Notes: generated by a model not told the origin, from the letters alone. A stretch of DNA of 41,088 nt from an uncultured Gluconobacter sp. (GCA_937880175.1 CALFLO010000112.1:1-41088), one strand, 5' to 3'. Counted from the first letter of the stretch, positions 33,221-41,088 are shown. Numbers and translations are program-made.

Positions 33221-34545
33221 CGTGGTTCGAGCTTTGGCATGGGACGGGCCGAAGAGACGGCGCGGGCATGGCCGGAGAAGTTCTCGTAACGGGCGAAGCG
33301 TTCCGCGTGACGGGCGGCTTCGGGATAGGCTTCCGGCGAGACGCGGGCGAAGGACATGCGCTTCATGAAATCATGAACTGAAAGCGGAGAGTGGGTCCGG
33401 GCTGCGCGGTTTGTCGGGAGGACGGCGTTCGGGCCAAGGACGTAATTGCACAGCGTGACGGGAGAGGCCGTGCCGAGGAGCACTTCCCCTGCGTTCCGGA
33501 TGCGTCCGAGATCCGCCATCGGATCGACCGTCAGGATTTCGAGATGTTCCGGTGCGTAGGCGTTCGTGAAATCGACGGCGGCGCTGAAGTCCTTCGTCAG
33601 GATGACGCCGCCATGAGCCCCGCCCAGAACGGCGCGGGAGAATTCGGCGCGTTTGGGGTCCATCTCGGCCCAGTGTGCGGGCAGGGCGGCGATGACGCCT
33701 TCGGCAACGCGGGGGCTGCTGGTGACGAGCCATGCAGAGGAATCCGGGCCATGCTCGGACTCGATGATGAGGTCCAGTGCGGCCAGAACCGGGTCGACGC
33801 TGTCATCGGTCAGGATGATGCTCTCGCTGGGGCCTGCGGGGATGCCGGGGTCGATCCGGTCGGACAGTAGTCGCTTGGCGGCGACGACATATGGGCTGCC
33901 GGGGCCAACGATTTTGGCGCAGGCCGGGACTGTCTCCGTTCCGAAGGCGACAGCGGCAACGGCCTGTGCGCCGCCGCATTTATAGACCTCCTCGACCCCG
34001 ATCAGACGGGCGGCCACGAGGGTGCCGGCATCGACGGTGCCGTCGGGAGACGGGGGTGTGACGATGATCAGGCGGGGGACGCCAGCGACTTTTCCGGGGA
34101 TGGTCGTCATGTTCACGACGCTTGGGAAGCTGCCTTTGCCGCGCGGGACGTAACAGGCCACGGAGTCGATCGGGACGTTGCGGTCACCGGCCCAGATGCC
34201 CGGCTGGACCTCGATCATCCAGCTTTCTTCCGGTTTCTGGGCTTCGTGGAAACGGCGGATGTTCCTGATGCCGTATTTGATGGATTCGAGGACGTCGGGT
34301 TCGATGCTGGCGAAGGCGGCGTCGAACTCTTCCGGCGTTGCCTTGATGCTCATATCGGGTGTGGTTACCCGGTCGAAAGCCTGTGCGAAATGGCGCAGGG
34401 CCGCGTCGCCTTCGGTGCGGACCTGCTCGATGATCGGCTTGACGCGTTCGAAGAAGACCGACAGGTCGCTCTCTGTCCGTTGCAGCAGGGCTTCAGGGAT
34501 TGTCCCGGTCTGGGTCAGATCGTGGAACGTAATGTTTTCAGACAT
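33217..34545 (-). CDS. Histidinol dehydrogenase paralogue, not histidine biosynthetic
   Basis: This 442-residue protein has the full HisD fold, and HisD enzymes oxidise a primary alcohol to a carboxylate in two NAD-dependent steps. The catalytic pair E333-H334 (YAPEHL) is intact. Of the four zinc ligands of E. coli HisD (Q259, H262, D360, H419), the matching positions here are E262, H265, N367 and H426, so two are altered. The histidine of the motif GTNHVLPT, which faces the substrate, is A374 here (GPNAVLPT). It lies among an SDR, a Zn-dehydrogenase and a kinase, with no other his gene. GAGA lies seven bases before the ATG. A role in oxidising some other amino- or hydroxy-alcohol is likely. 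HpsN of dihydroxypropanesulphonate breakdown is a known precedent for such reuse. Confidence 0.9.
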   Translation of the reverse strand: MSENITFHDLTQTGTIPEALLQRTESDLSVFFERVKPIIEQVRTEGDAALRHFAQAFDRVTTPDMSIKATPEEFDAAFASIEPDVLESIKYGIRNIRRFHEAQKPEESWMIEVQPGIWAGDRNVPIDSVACYVPRGKGSFPSVVNMTTIPGKVAGVPRLIIVTPPSPDGTVDAGTLVAARLIGVEEVYKCGGAQAVAAVAFGTETVPACAKIVGPGSPYVVAAKRLLSDRIDPGIPAGPSESIILTDDSVDPVLAALDLIIESEHGPDSSAWLVTSSPRVAEGVIAALPAHWAEMDPKRAEFSRAVLGGAHGGVILTKDFSAAVDFTNAYAPEHLEILTVDPMADLGRIRNAGEVLLGTASPVTLCNYVLGPNAVLPTNRAARTHSPLSVHDFMKRMSFARVSPEAYPEAARHAERFARYENFSGHARAVSSARPMPKLEPR

Positions 34546-34578
34546 CGGATATCTCTTTCGAGCCAGGGGTTGTGAGGA

Positions 34579-35346
34579 TCAGAGAGCGGCGAGTGTTCCG
34601 CCATCCACGTACAGAACCTGTCCGGTGATGTAGGCGGAGGCTGTGGAGCAGAGGAATTGCAGGGGGCCGGCAAGGTCTTCCGGCAGTCCGAAGCGGCCGA
34701 GCGGAATGTTCGACAGCATCTTTTCCCGCCATGCGCCGTCCTGGAAGAACATGTCGGTCATGTCGGTATGGAAATAGCCCGGCGCGAGGGCGTTGACCCG
34801 GATGCCGCGCGGCGCCCATTCGACGGCGAGGCTGCGCGTCAGTCCGAGGATGCCGGATTTCGAGGCGCTGTAGGGGACGGCTTTTGCGACACCTGCTGCG
34901 GAGGTGAGGGAGGCCATGTTGACGATTGTGCCCCCGTTCGGCATCAGGCGGGCGGCCTGCTGTGCGACGAAGAACGGTCCCTTCAGGTTGGTGTCCAGAA
35001 GGCGGTCCCACAGGGCTTCGTCCACGTCATTGCAGGCGCGCAGGGTCTCGTCACCGGCATTGTTGATGAGGATATCGAGGGTGTGGCTTTCCCGGGCGAT
35101 GTGGAAAAAGGCTTCGCGGATCGTGGTGAGATCGCTGACATCCATGACGAGCGGATGCAGTTCCATGCCGCCGGATGCGGCTTCGGAGCGGGCAGCTTCG
35201 AGGGTGTCAGCGTTGCGGCCGGAGATCCAGACCTTTGCGCCACAGCGTGCGAGATGGAACGCCATGGCTTTTCCGAGCCCTCTGCCGCCTCCGGTAATGA
35301 GAGCTGTTTTGCCTGTCAGCGAAAAAAGCGTGGGCATGTCTACCAT
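34579..35346 (-). CDS. Short-chain dehydrogenase/reductase (gluconate 5-dehydrogenase/sugar-alcohol type)
   Basis: This is a classical SDR of 255 residues. The cofactor motif TGGGRGLG is at about 18-25, NNAG at about 95-98, the catalytic Ser in NMASLTS, and Tyr-x3-Lys in YSASK; GQVLYVDGG closes the protein. The first ATG (35346) overlaps the upstream Zn-dehydrogenase stop by seven bases; a second ATG three codons later (35337) begins just after that stop and is nearly as likely. It lies directly before the HisD paralogue. With the adjacent Zn-dehydrogenase it would be able to oxidise and re-reduce one secondary alcohol, that is, to invert its configuration, but this is inference from gene neighbourhood. 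Confidence 0.9.
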   Translation of the reverse strand: MVDMPTLFSLTGKTALITGGGRGLGKAMAFHLARCGAKVWISGRNADTLEAARSEAASGGMELHPLVMDVSDLTTIREAFFHIARESHTLDILINNAGDETLRACNDVDEALWDRLLDTNLKGPFFVAQQAARLMPNGGTIVNMASLTSAAGVAKAVPYSASKSGILGLTRSLAVEWAPRGIRVNALAPGYFHTDMTDMFFQDGAWREKMLSNIPLGRFGLPEDLAGPLQFLCSTASAYITGQVLYVDGGTLAAL

Positions 35347-36365
35347 GTTCCGTCCGTGCCGTTTGGAGAGATCAGGGTTTTGAGGCGGTTTTCTGCGCCT
35401 GAGAGCAGGTGGGTATAAAGGTCTGGCAGATCGGTGAGGCGGCCGGCCGGGGTGACCAGCCGTTCGAGGGCCGGGATGATGTCTGGCAGGAGGGCGATGG
35501 CCTGAGGCATTTCATTGGCGAAGGCGCTGACGCCGCGGATGTCCAGTTCTCGCTCCACGATCAGGTTGAGGTCGATCTGCGGGGCGTGGTGGAAAATTCC
35601 TGCGAGGGCGAGGCGGCCTCCTGGAGCGACGCGGCTGCATGCCATTTGCACAACGGTTGCGGAACCGGTGGCGTCAAGGATGCAGCGTGGGCCTTCGGGG
35701 CCGAAGCGGGCGCTCCAGTCTTGTTCGTCGGGGGAGAGCGGGGTTGTGCCGATGGTTTCGGTGAGGAGTGTCTGGCGTCCCGTGTTGCGTTCAAGCAGGT
35801 ATACGTCATGACCACGCTGCCGGAGCAGGAGGGCGGCCAGCCCCCCGATGGTGCCCCCGCCGCAGACTACGACAGGCGCGCCGGGCGGTGGGTCGAGGCG
35901 GTTGACGGCGTGTAATGATACGGAGAGTGGCTCGACAAGGGCGCCGTATCTCAGGGGGATTGTGCGGGGGAAAGACAGGATCTGGGAAGCGGGCAGGATG
36001 ACGTCCTGTGCGAAGCCTCCGTCGCAGCTTTCTCCGATGAAACTGAGGTGGCGGCAGAGGTTTTTATGGCCCGATCGACAGGACTGACAGGTCCCGCAGC
36101 CGACCCTTGAATCTGCAATGACGTGTTCGCCGGGGGTGAATGAGCCGCAGTTATCGCTGATTTGCGTAATGACTCCGGAAAACTCGTGTCCGGGTGTGAC
36201 GGGACATTGTGAAATCCACTGGCCGGTCTGGAAATTATGAAGGTCGGAGCCGCAGATTCCGGCTGCTTCGACCCGGATTCGGACTGATCCATCAGGAAGG
36301 TCGGCAGAGGTCTGGACGGGAAGAACGCGGATGTCCCCGACGCCTGAAAAGCGGGCAGCAAGCAT
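35340..36365 (-). CDS. Zinc-dependent alcohol dehydrogenase (MDR, sorbitol/threonine dehydrogenase type)
   Basis: This is a medium-chain dehydrogenase of 341 residues. Catalytic zinc ligands are visible as the Cys of GICGSD (residue 38), the His-Glu of PGHEF (about 60-61) and the Glu of VEPLS (about 144). The structural-zinc loop with four Cys is GCGTCQSCRSGHKNLC. The Rossmann motif is GGGTIG. The type oxidises secondary alcohols of polyols, idonate or threonine with NAD. It is the first gene of the minus-strand operon; AAGGA lies nine bases before the ATG. The order Zn-dehydrogenase, SDR, HisD resembles the enzyme set used to rework a vicinal diol. Confidence 0.93.
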   Translation of the reverse strand: MLAARFSGVGDIRVLPVQTSADLPDGSVRIRVEAAGICGSDLHNFQTGQWISQCPVTPGHEFSGVITQISDNCGSFTPGEHVIADSRVGCGTCQSCRSGHKNLCRHLSFIGESCDGGFAQDVILPASQILSFPRTIPLRYGALVEPLSVSLHAVNRLDPPPGAPVVVCGGGTIGGLAALLLRQRGHDVYLLERNTGRQTLLTETIGTTPLSPDEQDWSARFGPEGPRCILDATGSATVVQMACSRVAPGGRLALAGIFHHAPQIDLNLIVERELDIRGVSAFANEMPQAIALLPDIIPALERLVTPAGRLTDLPDLYTHLLSGAENRLKTLISPNGTDGTW

Positions 36366-36631
36366 GAGAGTTGTCCTTTCCCTTCAGGGTGAGGTCGGGC
36401 GTTCCACCACCTTTCCGGTATAGATATGATGATGACGGAATGAAAAGGCCGGTGCACTGGTTCTTCGCGTAGCTTTTTCCGGGGTACGGCTTCGGGAAAT
36501 ATGCACCAGAAACACATTACCAATACGGAAGAATGTATGTTTTATAATGGTCTGATGTTGCAATGGAGTGTGGCAGTATCAGCGCCTTTGCGGATAACGG
36601 ATTGACTGGCATCAGGACGGAGAGTGGCACG
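36366..36631. promoter_or_regulatory. Divergent control region of the two right-hand operons
   Basis: This 266-base spacer separates the Zn-dehydrogenase and NCS1 operons. A perfect TATAAT (36543-36548) points toward the NCS1 gene, about 83 bases before its start, without a good -35, which suits an activated promoter. The imperfect palindrome CCGGTGCACTGG (36449-36460) and an inverted copy of its left half, read as CTGGTGCA on the minus strand (36502-36509), are candidate operators. No regulator gene adjoins, so the regulator must lie elsewhere. Confidence 0.45.
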
Positions 36632-38017
36632 ATGGATACCATTGGCACACTGGAAGCAGAGACGATTTACCCCATTCCTGCGGATCGCCGTCATGGGACC
36701 GCAAAGGACCTGTTTACGGTCTGGTTCGGGCCCAACCTCATGATGCTGACCGTTGTGACCGGGGCGCTGGCGACAACGGTTTTCGGGTTGTCTCTGGTTC
36801 CCGCGCTTCTGGCGCTGCTGATGGGCAATCTGGTGGGCGGCATTTTCATGGCGCTTCATGCCGCGCAGGGGCCTCGGCTTGGCGTGCCGCAGATGATTCA
36901 GACGCGGGGTCAGTTCGGGTTGTTCGGCGCTGTTCCGGTGACCGCGATCATTGTGCTGATGTATGTCGGATTTGCGGCCTCCAATCTTGTTCTGGGGGCG
37001 GAGGGGCTCCAGTCCTGCTTTCCGGGGTTGGGTCGGTTTCCTGCGATCCTGATCATTCAGCTTCTGTCCATTGCTCCGGCCATTCTGGGTTATCATGTGA
37101 TCCATATTGCGGCACGTCTTCTGACGCTGCTCTGTGGGGCTGCCGTGCTTGTCTGTCTCTGGCAGGTCATGGCGGTTCATTCGGTCGCGCATGAGGGTGT
37201 TGCGCAGCCATGGAGCTGGACCGGTATTTTGCGGGCTCTGTCGCTGGCGGCCTTATGGCAGATTGCCTATGCGCCTTATGTTTCTGATTCATCGCGTTAT
37301 CTTCCGTCGGGACCCAGAAGCGAGAAATATGCGTTTGTGGCGTGTTTTTCGGGTTCTGTTTCCGGTTCGATGCTGGCCATGGGGCTGGGGGCGGCGATCG
37401 GGCTTGTGGCTGGTGGGGCGCATGTCATTCAGGCTCTGACGGCGATTCTGGGTGTGGCCGCGGTGCCTGTTCTGCTTGCGCTTTCAATCGGTATTGCGGT
37501 GGCGAATGCCATGAATGTTTATTGTGGGGCGCTTTCGACGCTGACGGTCGCACAGACTTTCACGCCGGGCCTTCATTACGGAAAAGGGGCGAGGCTTGTC
37601 GTTACTGTCGGGCTTCTGTCACTGGCTTTCGGTATGGCGACGCTCATGGCTGACCAGTTCATGACGGCGTATAGCGAGTTTCTGGAGCTTCTGATGTCCG
37701 TCATGATTCCCTGGACGGCCATCAATCTGACCGATTACTACATTCTGCATCATGGAGACTATGATGTGGCGTCTTTCTTCAGGAAGGATGGTGGTCTTTA
37801 TGGGTATTATAATGTCCCTGCGCTGAGCTGTTATGTAGTTGGGATTGTGGTTCAGATTCCGTTTCTTGCGACAAGTCTTTATACGGGGAGCGCAGCCAGG
37901 TTTCTGGGCGGTGTGGATATTTCCTGGATGGTCAGTCTTATTTTCACGCCTGCTCTCTATATTCTTGCGGAACGCACTTTCCGGCGGAAGGTTTTGCCCG
38001 GCGGAGAACGGGCATGA
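36632..38017 (+). CDS. NCS1-family permease, paralogue of the one at 30454-31845
   Basis: This inner-membrane transporter has 461 residues from the ATG at 36632 (MDTIGTLEAETIYPIPADRRHG). GGAG lies nine bases upstream; the ATG at 36563 is in frame but adds sequence with no family counterpart. The same landmarks as in its paralogue appear: ALHAAQGPRLGVPQM, YAPYVSDSSRYLP and PWTAINLTDYYI. Third codon positions are rich in G and T, in line with the strand bias right of 29,340. It overlaps the amidohydrolase by four bases (ATGA at 38014-38017), so the enzyme's substrate is very likely what this permease imports. Confidence 0.93.
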   Translation: MDTIGTLEAETIYPIPADRRHGTAKDLFTVWFGPNLMMLTVVTGALATTVFGLSLVPALLALLMGNLVGGIFMALHAAQGPRLGVPQMIQTRGQFGLFGAVPVTAIIVLMYVGFAASNLVLGAEGLQSCFPGLGRFPAILIIQLLSIAPAILGYHVIHIAARLLTLLCGAAVLVCLWQVMAVHSVAHEGVAQPWSWTGILRALSLAALWQIAYAPYVSDSSRYLPSGPRSEKYAFVACFSGSVSGSMLAMGLGAAIGLVAGGAHVIQALTAILGVAAVPVLLALSIGIAVANAMNVYCGALSTLTVAQTFTPGLHYGKGARLVVTVGLLSLAFGMATLMADQFMTAYSEFLELLMSVMIPWTAINLTDYYILHHGDYDVASFFRKDGGLYGYYNVPALSCYVVGIVVQIPFLATSLYTGSAARFLGGVDISWMVSLIFTPALYILAERTFRRKVLPGGERA

Positions 38018-39642
38018 AGCTTCTGTACAATGCGCGGATTGCGCTGCCGGGGAATGAGCGGCTTGAGGGTGCGCTTCTTGTCCGTGACGGCCGGATTGCG
38101 GAGATTGGCGAACGCTCTGTGCTTGTGGACGGTTGTCCGGAGGGTGTGGAGCAGATCGATCTTGGGGGTGCCTGCATTCTTCCGGGGTTTGTTGACAGTC
38201 ATCTTCATCTGCTGATGGGGGCCGAATATCTTTCGAATATCGGGCTTCGGGATGCCAGAACGATGGCGGAGGTTGTCGGGCGGGTTAAAGCATTTGCTGC
38301 GGCGCATCCGGAGCGGGAATGGCTGCTGGGGCTGGAATGGAGCTATGGGTATCCGGATCTGCCGCCGGAGGGTTTTGATCGGGCGATGCTGGATGCCGTT
38401 GTGCCGGACCGGCCGGTTTTTCTGAGATCTGGGATGGCTCATGCGGCGTGGGCCAACAGTAAAGCGCTTGAACTTGCCGGGATTGATGCATCTACCCCGG
38501 ATCCCGAGGGCGGGGAAATTGTTCGGCGGCCGGACGGTTCTCCGACAGGATGGCTCAAGGAAGAGGCTGGCAAGCTGGTCGGGGCTCATGTGGTGCCCAT
38601 GGATGATGCAATGATCCGGGACGGGCTTGAGCGCGTGCTGGGTGAGATGGCGCGGTGCGGAATCACGCGGGTTGAGAGCGCGGCTTATGACGAAGGGCTT
38701 TTCCCGGCGCTTGGTGAGATGGAGGCTTCGGGCGTGCTGACCTGTCGTGTCGGGGTTATGGTCGAGATGCCGCCGCCAGCGCTGTCGGAAAAGCGACTGG
38801 CCGAGATTGAGGAGCTGCGTCGGCGTTACCAGTCCCCGATGCTGAGTCTGGATGGTGTGAAGTTTTTTCTGGACGGGGTTCTGGAATCGCATACGGCCTG
38901 CATGCCGCAGGGATATGCGGATCGCCCGGACGAAAAGGGGACGCTGGTCTGGAAGCCCGAGGCCTATAAATCTGCTGTCTCGCAGGTTTCTGAGGGAGGG
39001 TTTCAGATCTGGACGCATGCGATTGGCAGTGGTGCGATCCAGTTGGCTCTGGATGCGTATGCGCAGGATCCGGAAAAGACGCGGTTGTTGCGGCATCGTG
39101 TTGAGCATGTGGAAATCCCGTTTGTGGAAGACATCTCCCGCTTCAGGGAGTTGGGCGCTGTTGCGTGTCTCCAGCCCGTCATGGTTGCGCCATCTGATGA
39201 GTGGATGGGGATGCAGGGTGTCTGGGCCCAGCGGGTTCGTGAGAGTGAGCTGGAGCGGGCGTTTCCAAACCGTGCGCTCCTTGATGCAGGGAGTGTCGTG
39301 GCCTTTGGGACGGACTGGCCGATCGTATCGCTTTCGCCACTTCGGGGGATCAGCAAGGCGGTGACGCGCTGTAGTCTGGCGGGTGGAGCGTCCTTTGTTC
39401 CGCAGCAGGCCATTACTGTGTCCGAGGCGCTGTATGCCTATACGGCAGCGGGGGCGTTTGCCTGTCACCGGGAGGCGGAGGAAGGTAGCATTGAGGTTGG
39501 GAAGCTGGCGGATCTGGTGGTGCTGAGTGCTGACCCTGCGGACGTGTCGCCTGAGCAGATCCCCGAGATTTCTGTTCTGATGACCATTCTCGGGGGGCGT
39601 GTTGTTTATGATGCGCGGCCTGAGGCTGCGAGCATTCTCTAG
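38014..39642 (+). CDS. Metal-dependent amidohydrolase, YtcJ/Amidohydro_3 type
   Basis: This TIM-barrel hydrolase has 542 residues. The metal site shows H63 and H65 (DSHLH), H335 (WTHAIG), H365 (VEHVE) and D434 (FGTDWP). The N-terminal beta-sandwich has the KLLYNARI opening typical of the group, and the C-terminal ADLVVLSADP closes it. The proteins cleave amide or cyclic amide bonds; substrates of most YtcJ-like enzymes are unknown. Coupled translation with the NCS1 permease suggests a ring or amide compound entering through it, for example a hydantoin, a lactam or a formamide. There is no signal peptide, so it is cytoplasmic. Confidence 0.92.
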   Translation: MKLLYNARIALPGNERLEGALLVRDGRIAEIGERSVLVDGCPEGVEQIDLGGACILPGFVDSHLHLLMGAEYLSNIGLRDARTMAEVVGRVKAFAAAHPEREWLLGLEWSYGYPDLPPEGFDRAMLDAVVPDRPVFLRSGMAHAAWANSKALELAGIDASTPDPEGGEIVRRPDGSPTGWLKEEAGKLVGAHVVPMDDAMIRDGLERVLGEMARCGITRVESAAYDEGLFPALGEMEASGVLTCRVGVMVEMPPPALSEKRLAEIEELRRRYQSPMLSLDGVKFFLDGVLESHTACMPQGYADRPDEKGTLVWKPEAYKSAVSQVSEGGFQIWTHAIGSGAIQLALDAYAQDPEKTRLLRHRVEHVEIPFVEDISRFRELGAVACLQPVMVAPSDEWMGMQGVWAQRVRESELERAFPNRALLDAGSVVAFGTDWPIVSLSPLRGISKAVTRCSLAGGASFVPQQAITVSEALYAYTAAGAFACHREAEEGSIEVGKLADLVVLSADPADVSPEQIPEISVLMTILGGRVVYDARPEAASIL

Positions 39643-39682
39643 CTGTTTGCGCTCATGAAAACCTGTGCGGAGTTTCTTGCAT

Positions 39683-40828
39683 ATGCCGCTTGATGACGGT
39701 GTCTTTTCCAGTGTGGCGGCGTCTGCCCGGCAGCGTCTTCCACGACTGTTTGCGGATTATGTTGATGGTGGCGCGCATGGGGAATGGACCATGGCGCGCA
39801 ACCGCGCGGCTTTCCGAAAATGGGGGATCGTGCCGCGGGGAATGAAGAATGTCGAGACGGTGGATGCGTCCGTCCGGTGTTTCGGGCAGGACTGGAAAAC
39901 ACCGTTCATGCTGGCGCCCGTCGGGTTTGCGGGGATGCTTCATTCTGACCGGGAAACGGGGGCGGCGCGAGCGGCTTTACGTTGTGGGGTGGGAATGGCC
40001 GTTTCCACCTTCTCCATCGATCCCATGGAGGCCGTGGCAAGGGTCGGAGGGGCGCCGCTCGCGCAGATCTATGTTTTCCGGGATCGTTCCCTGACACGCG
40101 ATATGCTGGCGCGGGCCGCACAGTGCGGCATTGATGGCATTATCGTGACGATCGATACGGCTGTGACGCCGGTTCGGGAGCGGGATGTTCGTAATGGCTT
40201 CCGTCATCTTTCCCGTCCCACGCTCATGCAGATGGCGGGGCTGCTCGCGCATCCCCGCTGGTGCCTTGGCATGGTGGGGCGAGGCACACCTGCGATCGGC
40301 AATCTTGCCGGATACACCACCGCGCATGGCATCATGGGACAGGCCAAGGAAATGGCGGCCCAGATTGATCCTACGCTCGACCGGGCCGGGATCGAATGGC
40401 TCAGGAGCGAGTGGAAGGGGCGGCTGGTCGTGAAGGGTGTCATGCATTCCGAGGATGCCCGCGCTGCCATCGAAGCGGGGGCGGATGGGGTGATCGTCTC
40501 CAATCACGGGGGGCGGCAGATGGACCCGTCCCCGGCGACGATTGATGTTCTGCCGCAGATTGTGGCGGCTGTTGCGGGACGGGGCGACATCGTTCTCGAT
40601 AGCGGGATCCGCCGGGGCGGCGATGTTGTGACGGCGCTGGCGCTGGGCGCGACGGCTGTTTCCATCGGGCGTCCATGGGCCTGGGCGCTTGCCGCCGGGG
40701 GCGAGGCGTCCGTTGAGAAAGCCATCAGGGCGTTGTCTCAGGAAGTTGTGGATATTCTGGGTTTGGCCGGTCTTGAAGACATTGCTGCCCTTCGCAGGCG
40801 CGGGCCGGATGGCCTGTGGGAAATATAG
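39683..40828 (+). CDS. FMN-dependent alpha-hydroxyacid dehydrogenase (lactate/glycolate/mandelate type)
   Basis: This FMN enzyme has 381 residues and oxidises an L-2-hydroxy acid to a 2-keto acid. The start is the ATG at 39683, with GGAG ten bases upstream; a GTG at 39665 is in frame but lacks a ribosome site. The N-terminal YVDGGAHGEWTMARN segment and the active-site signature SNHGGRQ with H275 and R278 are family hallmarks. It lies 40 bases after the amidohydrolase and 60 before an aldehyde dehydrogenase. In this context it might convert a hydroxy acid released by the amidohydrolase or by aldehyde oxidation. It differs from lldD in lacking any lactate permease or regulator nearby. Confidence 0.92.
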   Translation: MPLDDGVFSSVAASARQRLPRLFADYVDGGAHGEWTMARNRAAFRKWGIVPRGMKNVETVDASVRCFGQDWKTPFMLAPVGFAGMLHSDRETGAARAALRCGVGMAVSTFSIDPMEAVARVGGAPLAQIYVFRDRSLTRDMLARAAQCGIDGIIVTIDTAVTPVRERDVRNGFRHLSRPTLMQMAGLLAHPRWCLGMVGRGTPAIGNLAGYTTAHGIMGQAKEMAAQIDPTLDRAGIEWLRSEWKGRLVVKGVMHSEDARAAIEAGADGVIVSNHGGRQMDPSPATIDVLPQIVAAVAGRGDIVLDSGIRRGGDVVTALALGATAVSIGRPWAWALAAGGEASVEKAIRALSQEVVDILGLAGLEDIAALRRRGPDGLWEI

Positions 40829-40888
40829 TCTGACATTGCTGGGCCAGAGGGCCCGCAGGATGTCTCGAGACAAAAGAGAGCAGACCGT

Positions 40889-41088
40889 ATGACGAAAAAT
40901 ACCGAGTTTTACACCAGGCGTGCTGCCGAACTGTCTTTTCGTAACGAGTGCTGGATTGACGGGCGGTTTGTTCCGGCCGTGTCCGGGCAGCGCTTTGACA
41001 CCATCAACCCGGCGACAGGAGAGGTTCTGACCCGTGTGGCGCGGGGTGATGCTGAGGATATCGACAGAGCGGTCGTCAGCCTGTCTCT
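40889..41088 (+). CDS. Aldehyde dehydrogenase, N-terminal part; cut by the window end
   Basis: The first 66 codons of an NAD(P)-dependent aldehyde dehydrogenase are present. The segment WIDGRFVPAVSGQRFDTINPATGEVLTRVARG is the usual N-terminal strand and nucleotide-domain opening of the superfamily, closest in style to the PuuC group that oxidises aminoaldehydes such as gamma-glutamyl-aminobutyraldehyde. GAGAG lies upstream of the ATG at 40889. The catalytic Cys and Glu lie beyond the window. It is probably the fourth gene of the NCS1-amidohydrolase-FMN operon. Confidence 0.9.
   Translation, partial: MTKNTEFYTRRAAELSFRNECWIDGRFVPAVSGQRFDTINPATGEVLTRVARGDAEDIDRAVVSLS

Noticed and set aside
33217..34545. 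Assignment as biosynthetic hisD
   Set aside because: Two zinc-ligand positions and the substrate histidine differ, and no his gene is adjacent.
33217..36365. Assignment of the HisD-SDR-MDR set as hpsNOP for dihydroxypropanesulphonate
   Set aside because: The enzyme types match, but there is no sulpholactate lyase, sulphonate transporter or sulphite exporter, and the GPNAVLPT segment differs from the GTNHVLPT that I recall for HpsN.
37957..39468. Open frame of 503 codons on the minus strand opposite the amidohydrolase
   Set aside because: It is antisense to a gene with complete metal-site residues, has no recognisable fold, and its Arg/Pro/His-rich composition is typical of shadows.
1..41088. 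CRISPR arrays, insertion sequences, integrase or phage genes
   Set aside because: I saw no regularly spaced repeats, transposase or integrase motifs, or attachment-site duplication of the tRNA 3' end within the window.

Overview
This 41 kb window looks like an accessory nitrogen- and carbon-scavenging region of an alphaproteobacterial chromosome. High GC, the initiator tRNA variant and the protein style suggest an acetic acid bacterium (Acetobacteraceae), but that placement is an inference from general appearance. Almost every gene is for uptake or catabolism: two TonB-dependent receptors, one ABC importer, two NCS1 permeases, one MFS transporter and about fifteen oxidoreductases or hydrolases. 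There is no CRISPR array, transposase or phage gene.

Layout. (1) 1-123: the 3' part of an initiator tRNA-fMet and a hairpin terminator. (2) 123-6151, minus strand: soxB-soxD-soxA-soxG-purU, a complete heterotetrameric sarcosine oxidase operon ending in formyl-THF deformylase, with a divergent LysR regulator (6227-7186). (3) 7222-9324: an MFS transporter and a divergent SDR dehydrogenase. (4) 9374-19835, minus strand: one tightly packed operon of TonB receptor, DAO-family flavoprotein, Dpp/Opp-type ABC importer (two permeases, two ATPases), a second DAO-family flavoprotein and a Tat-exported binding protein, closed by a terminator at 9334-9361. A divergent IclR regulator (19974) faces it across a spacer with two perfect dyads. 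(5) 20753-25835: a LysR regulator, a class II aldolase-like gene, and a plus-strand trio of FMO-like flavoprotein, ArgE/DapE deacylase and DUF1028 protein. (6) 25863-36365, minus strand: Zn-dependent dehydrogenase, SDR, HisD paralogue, APH-fold kinase, NCS1 permease, RidA, TonB receptor and GMC oxidoreductase. (7) 36632 to the right edge, plus strand: NCS1 permease, amidohydrolase, FMN alpha-hydroxyacid dehydrogenase and an aldehyde dehydrogenase cut by the window end.

How the genes may work together. The sarcosine oxidase passes the N-methyl carbon of sarcosine to tetrahydrofolate, and PurU can release surplus one-carbon units as formate. The TonB-DAO-ABC-DAO operon looks like a complete outer-membrane-to-cytoplasm route for a secondary amine, D-amino acid, opine-like or N-methyl amino acid. 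The right half, with two paralogous NCS1 permeases on divergent operons, looks like a route for a polar nitrogen compound that carries alcohol groups. The best candidate for an undescribed system is this right-hand pair of operons. Its HisD paralogue has changes at two of the four zinc-ligand positions and at the substrate histidine, and it sits with an SDR and a Zn-dehydrogenase rather than with histidine genes.

At the whole-window scale the most unusual signal is an abrupt GC-skew reversal near 29,340, inside the second TonB receptor gene. The + strand is C-rich to the left and G-rich to the right whatever the gene orientation, which suggests an old rearrangement junction.
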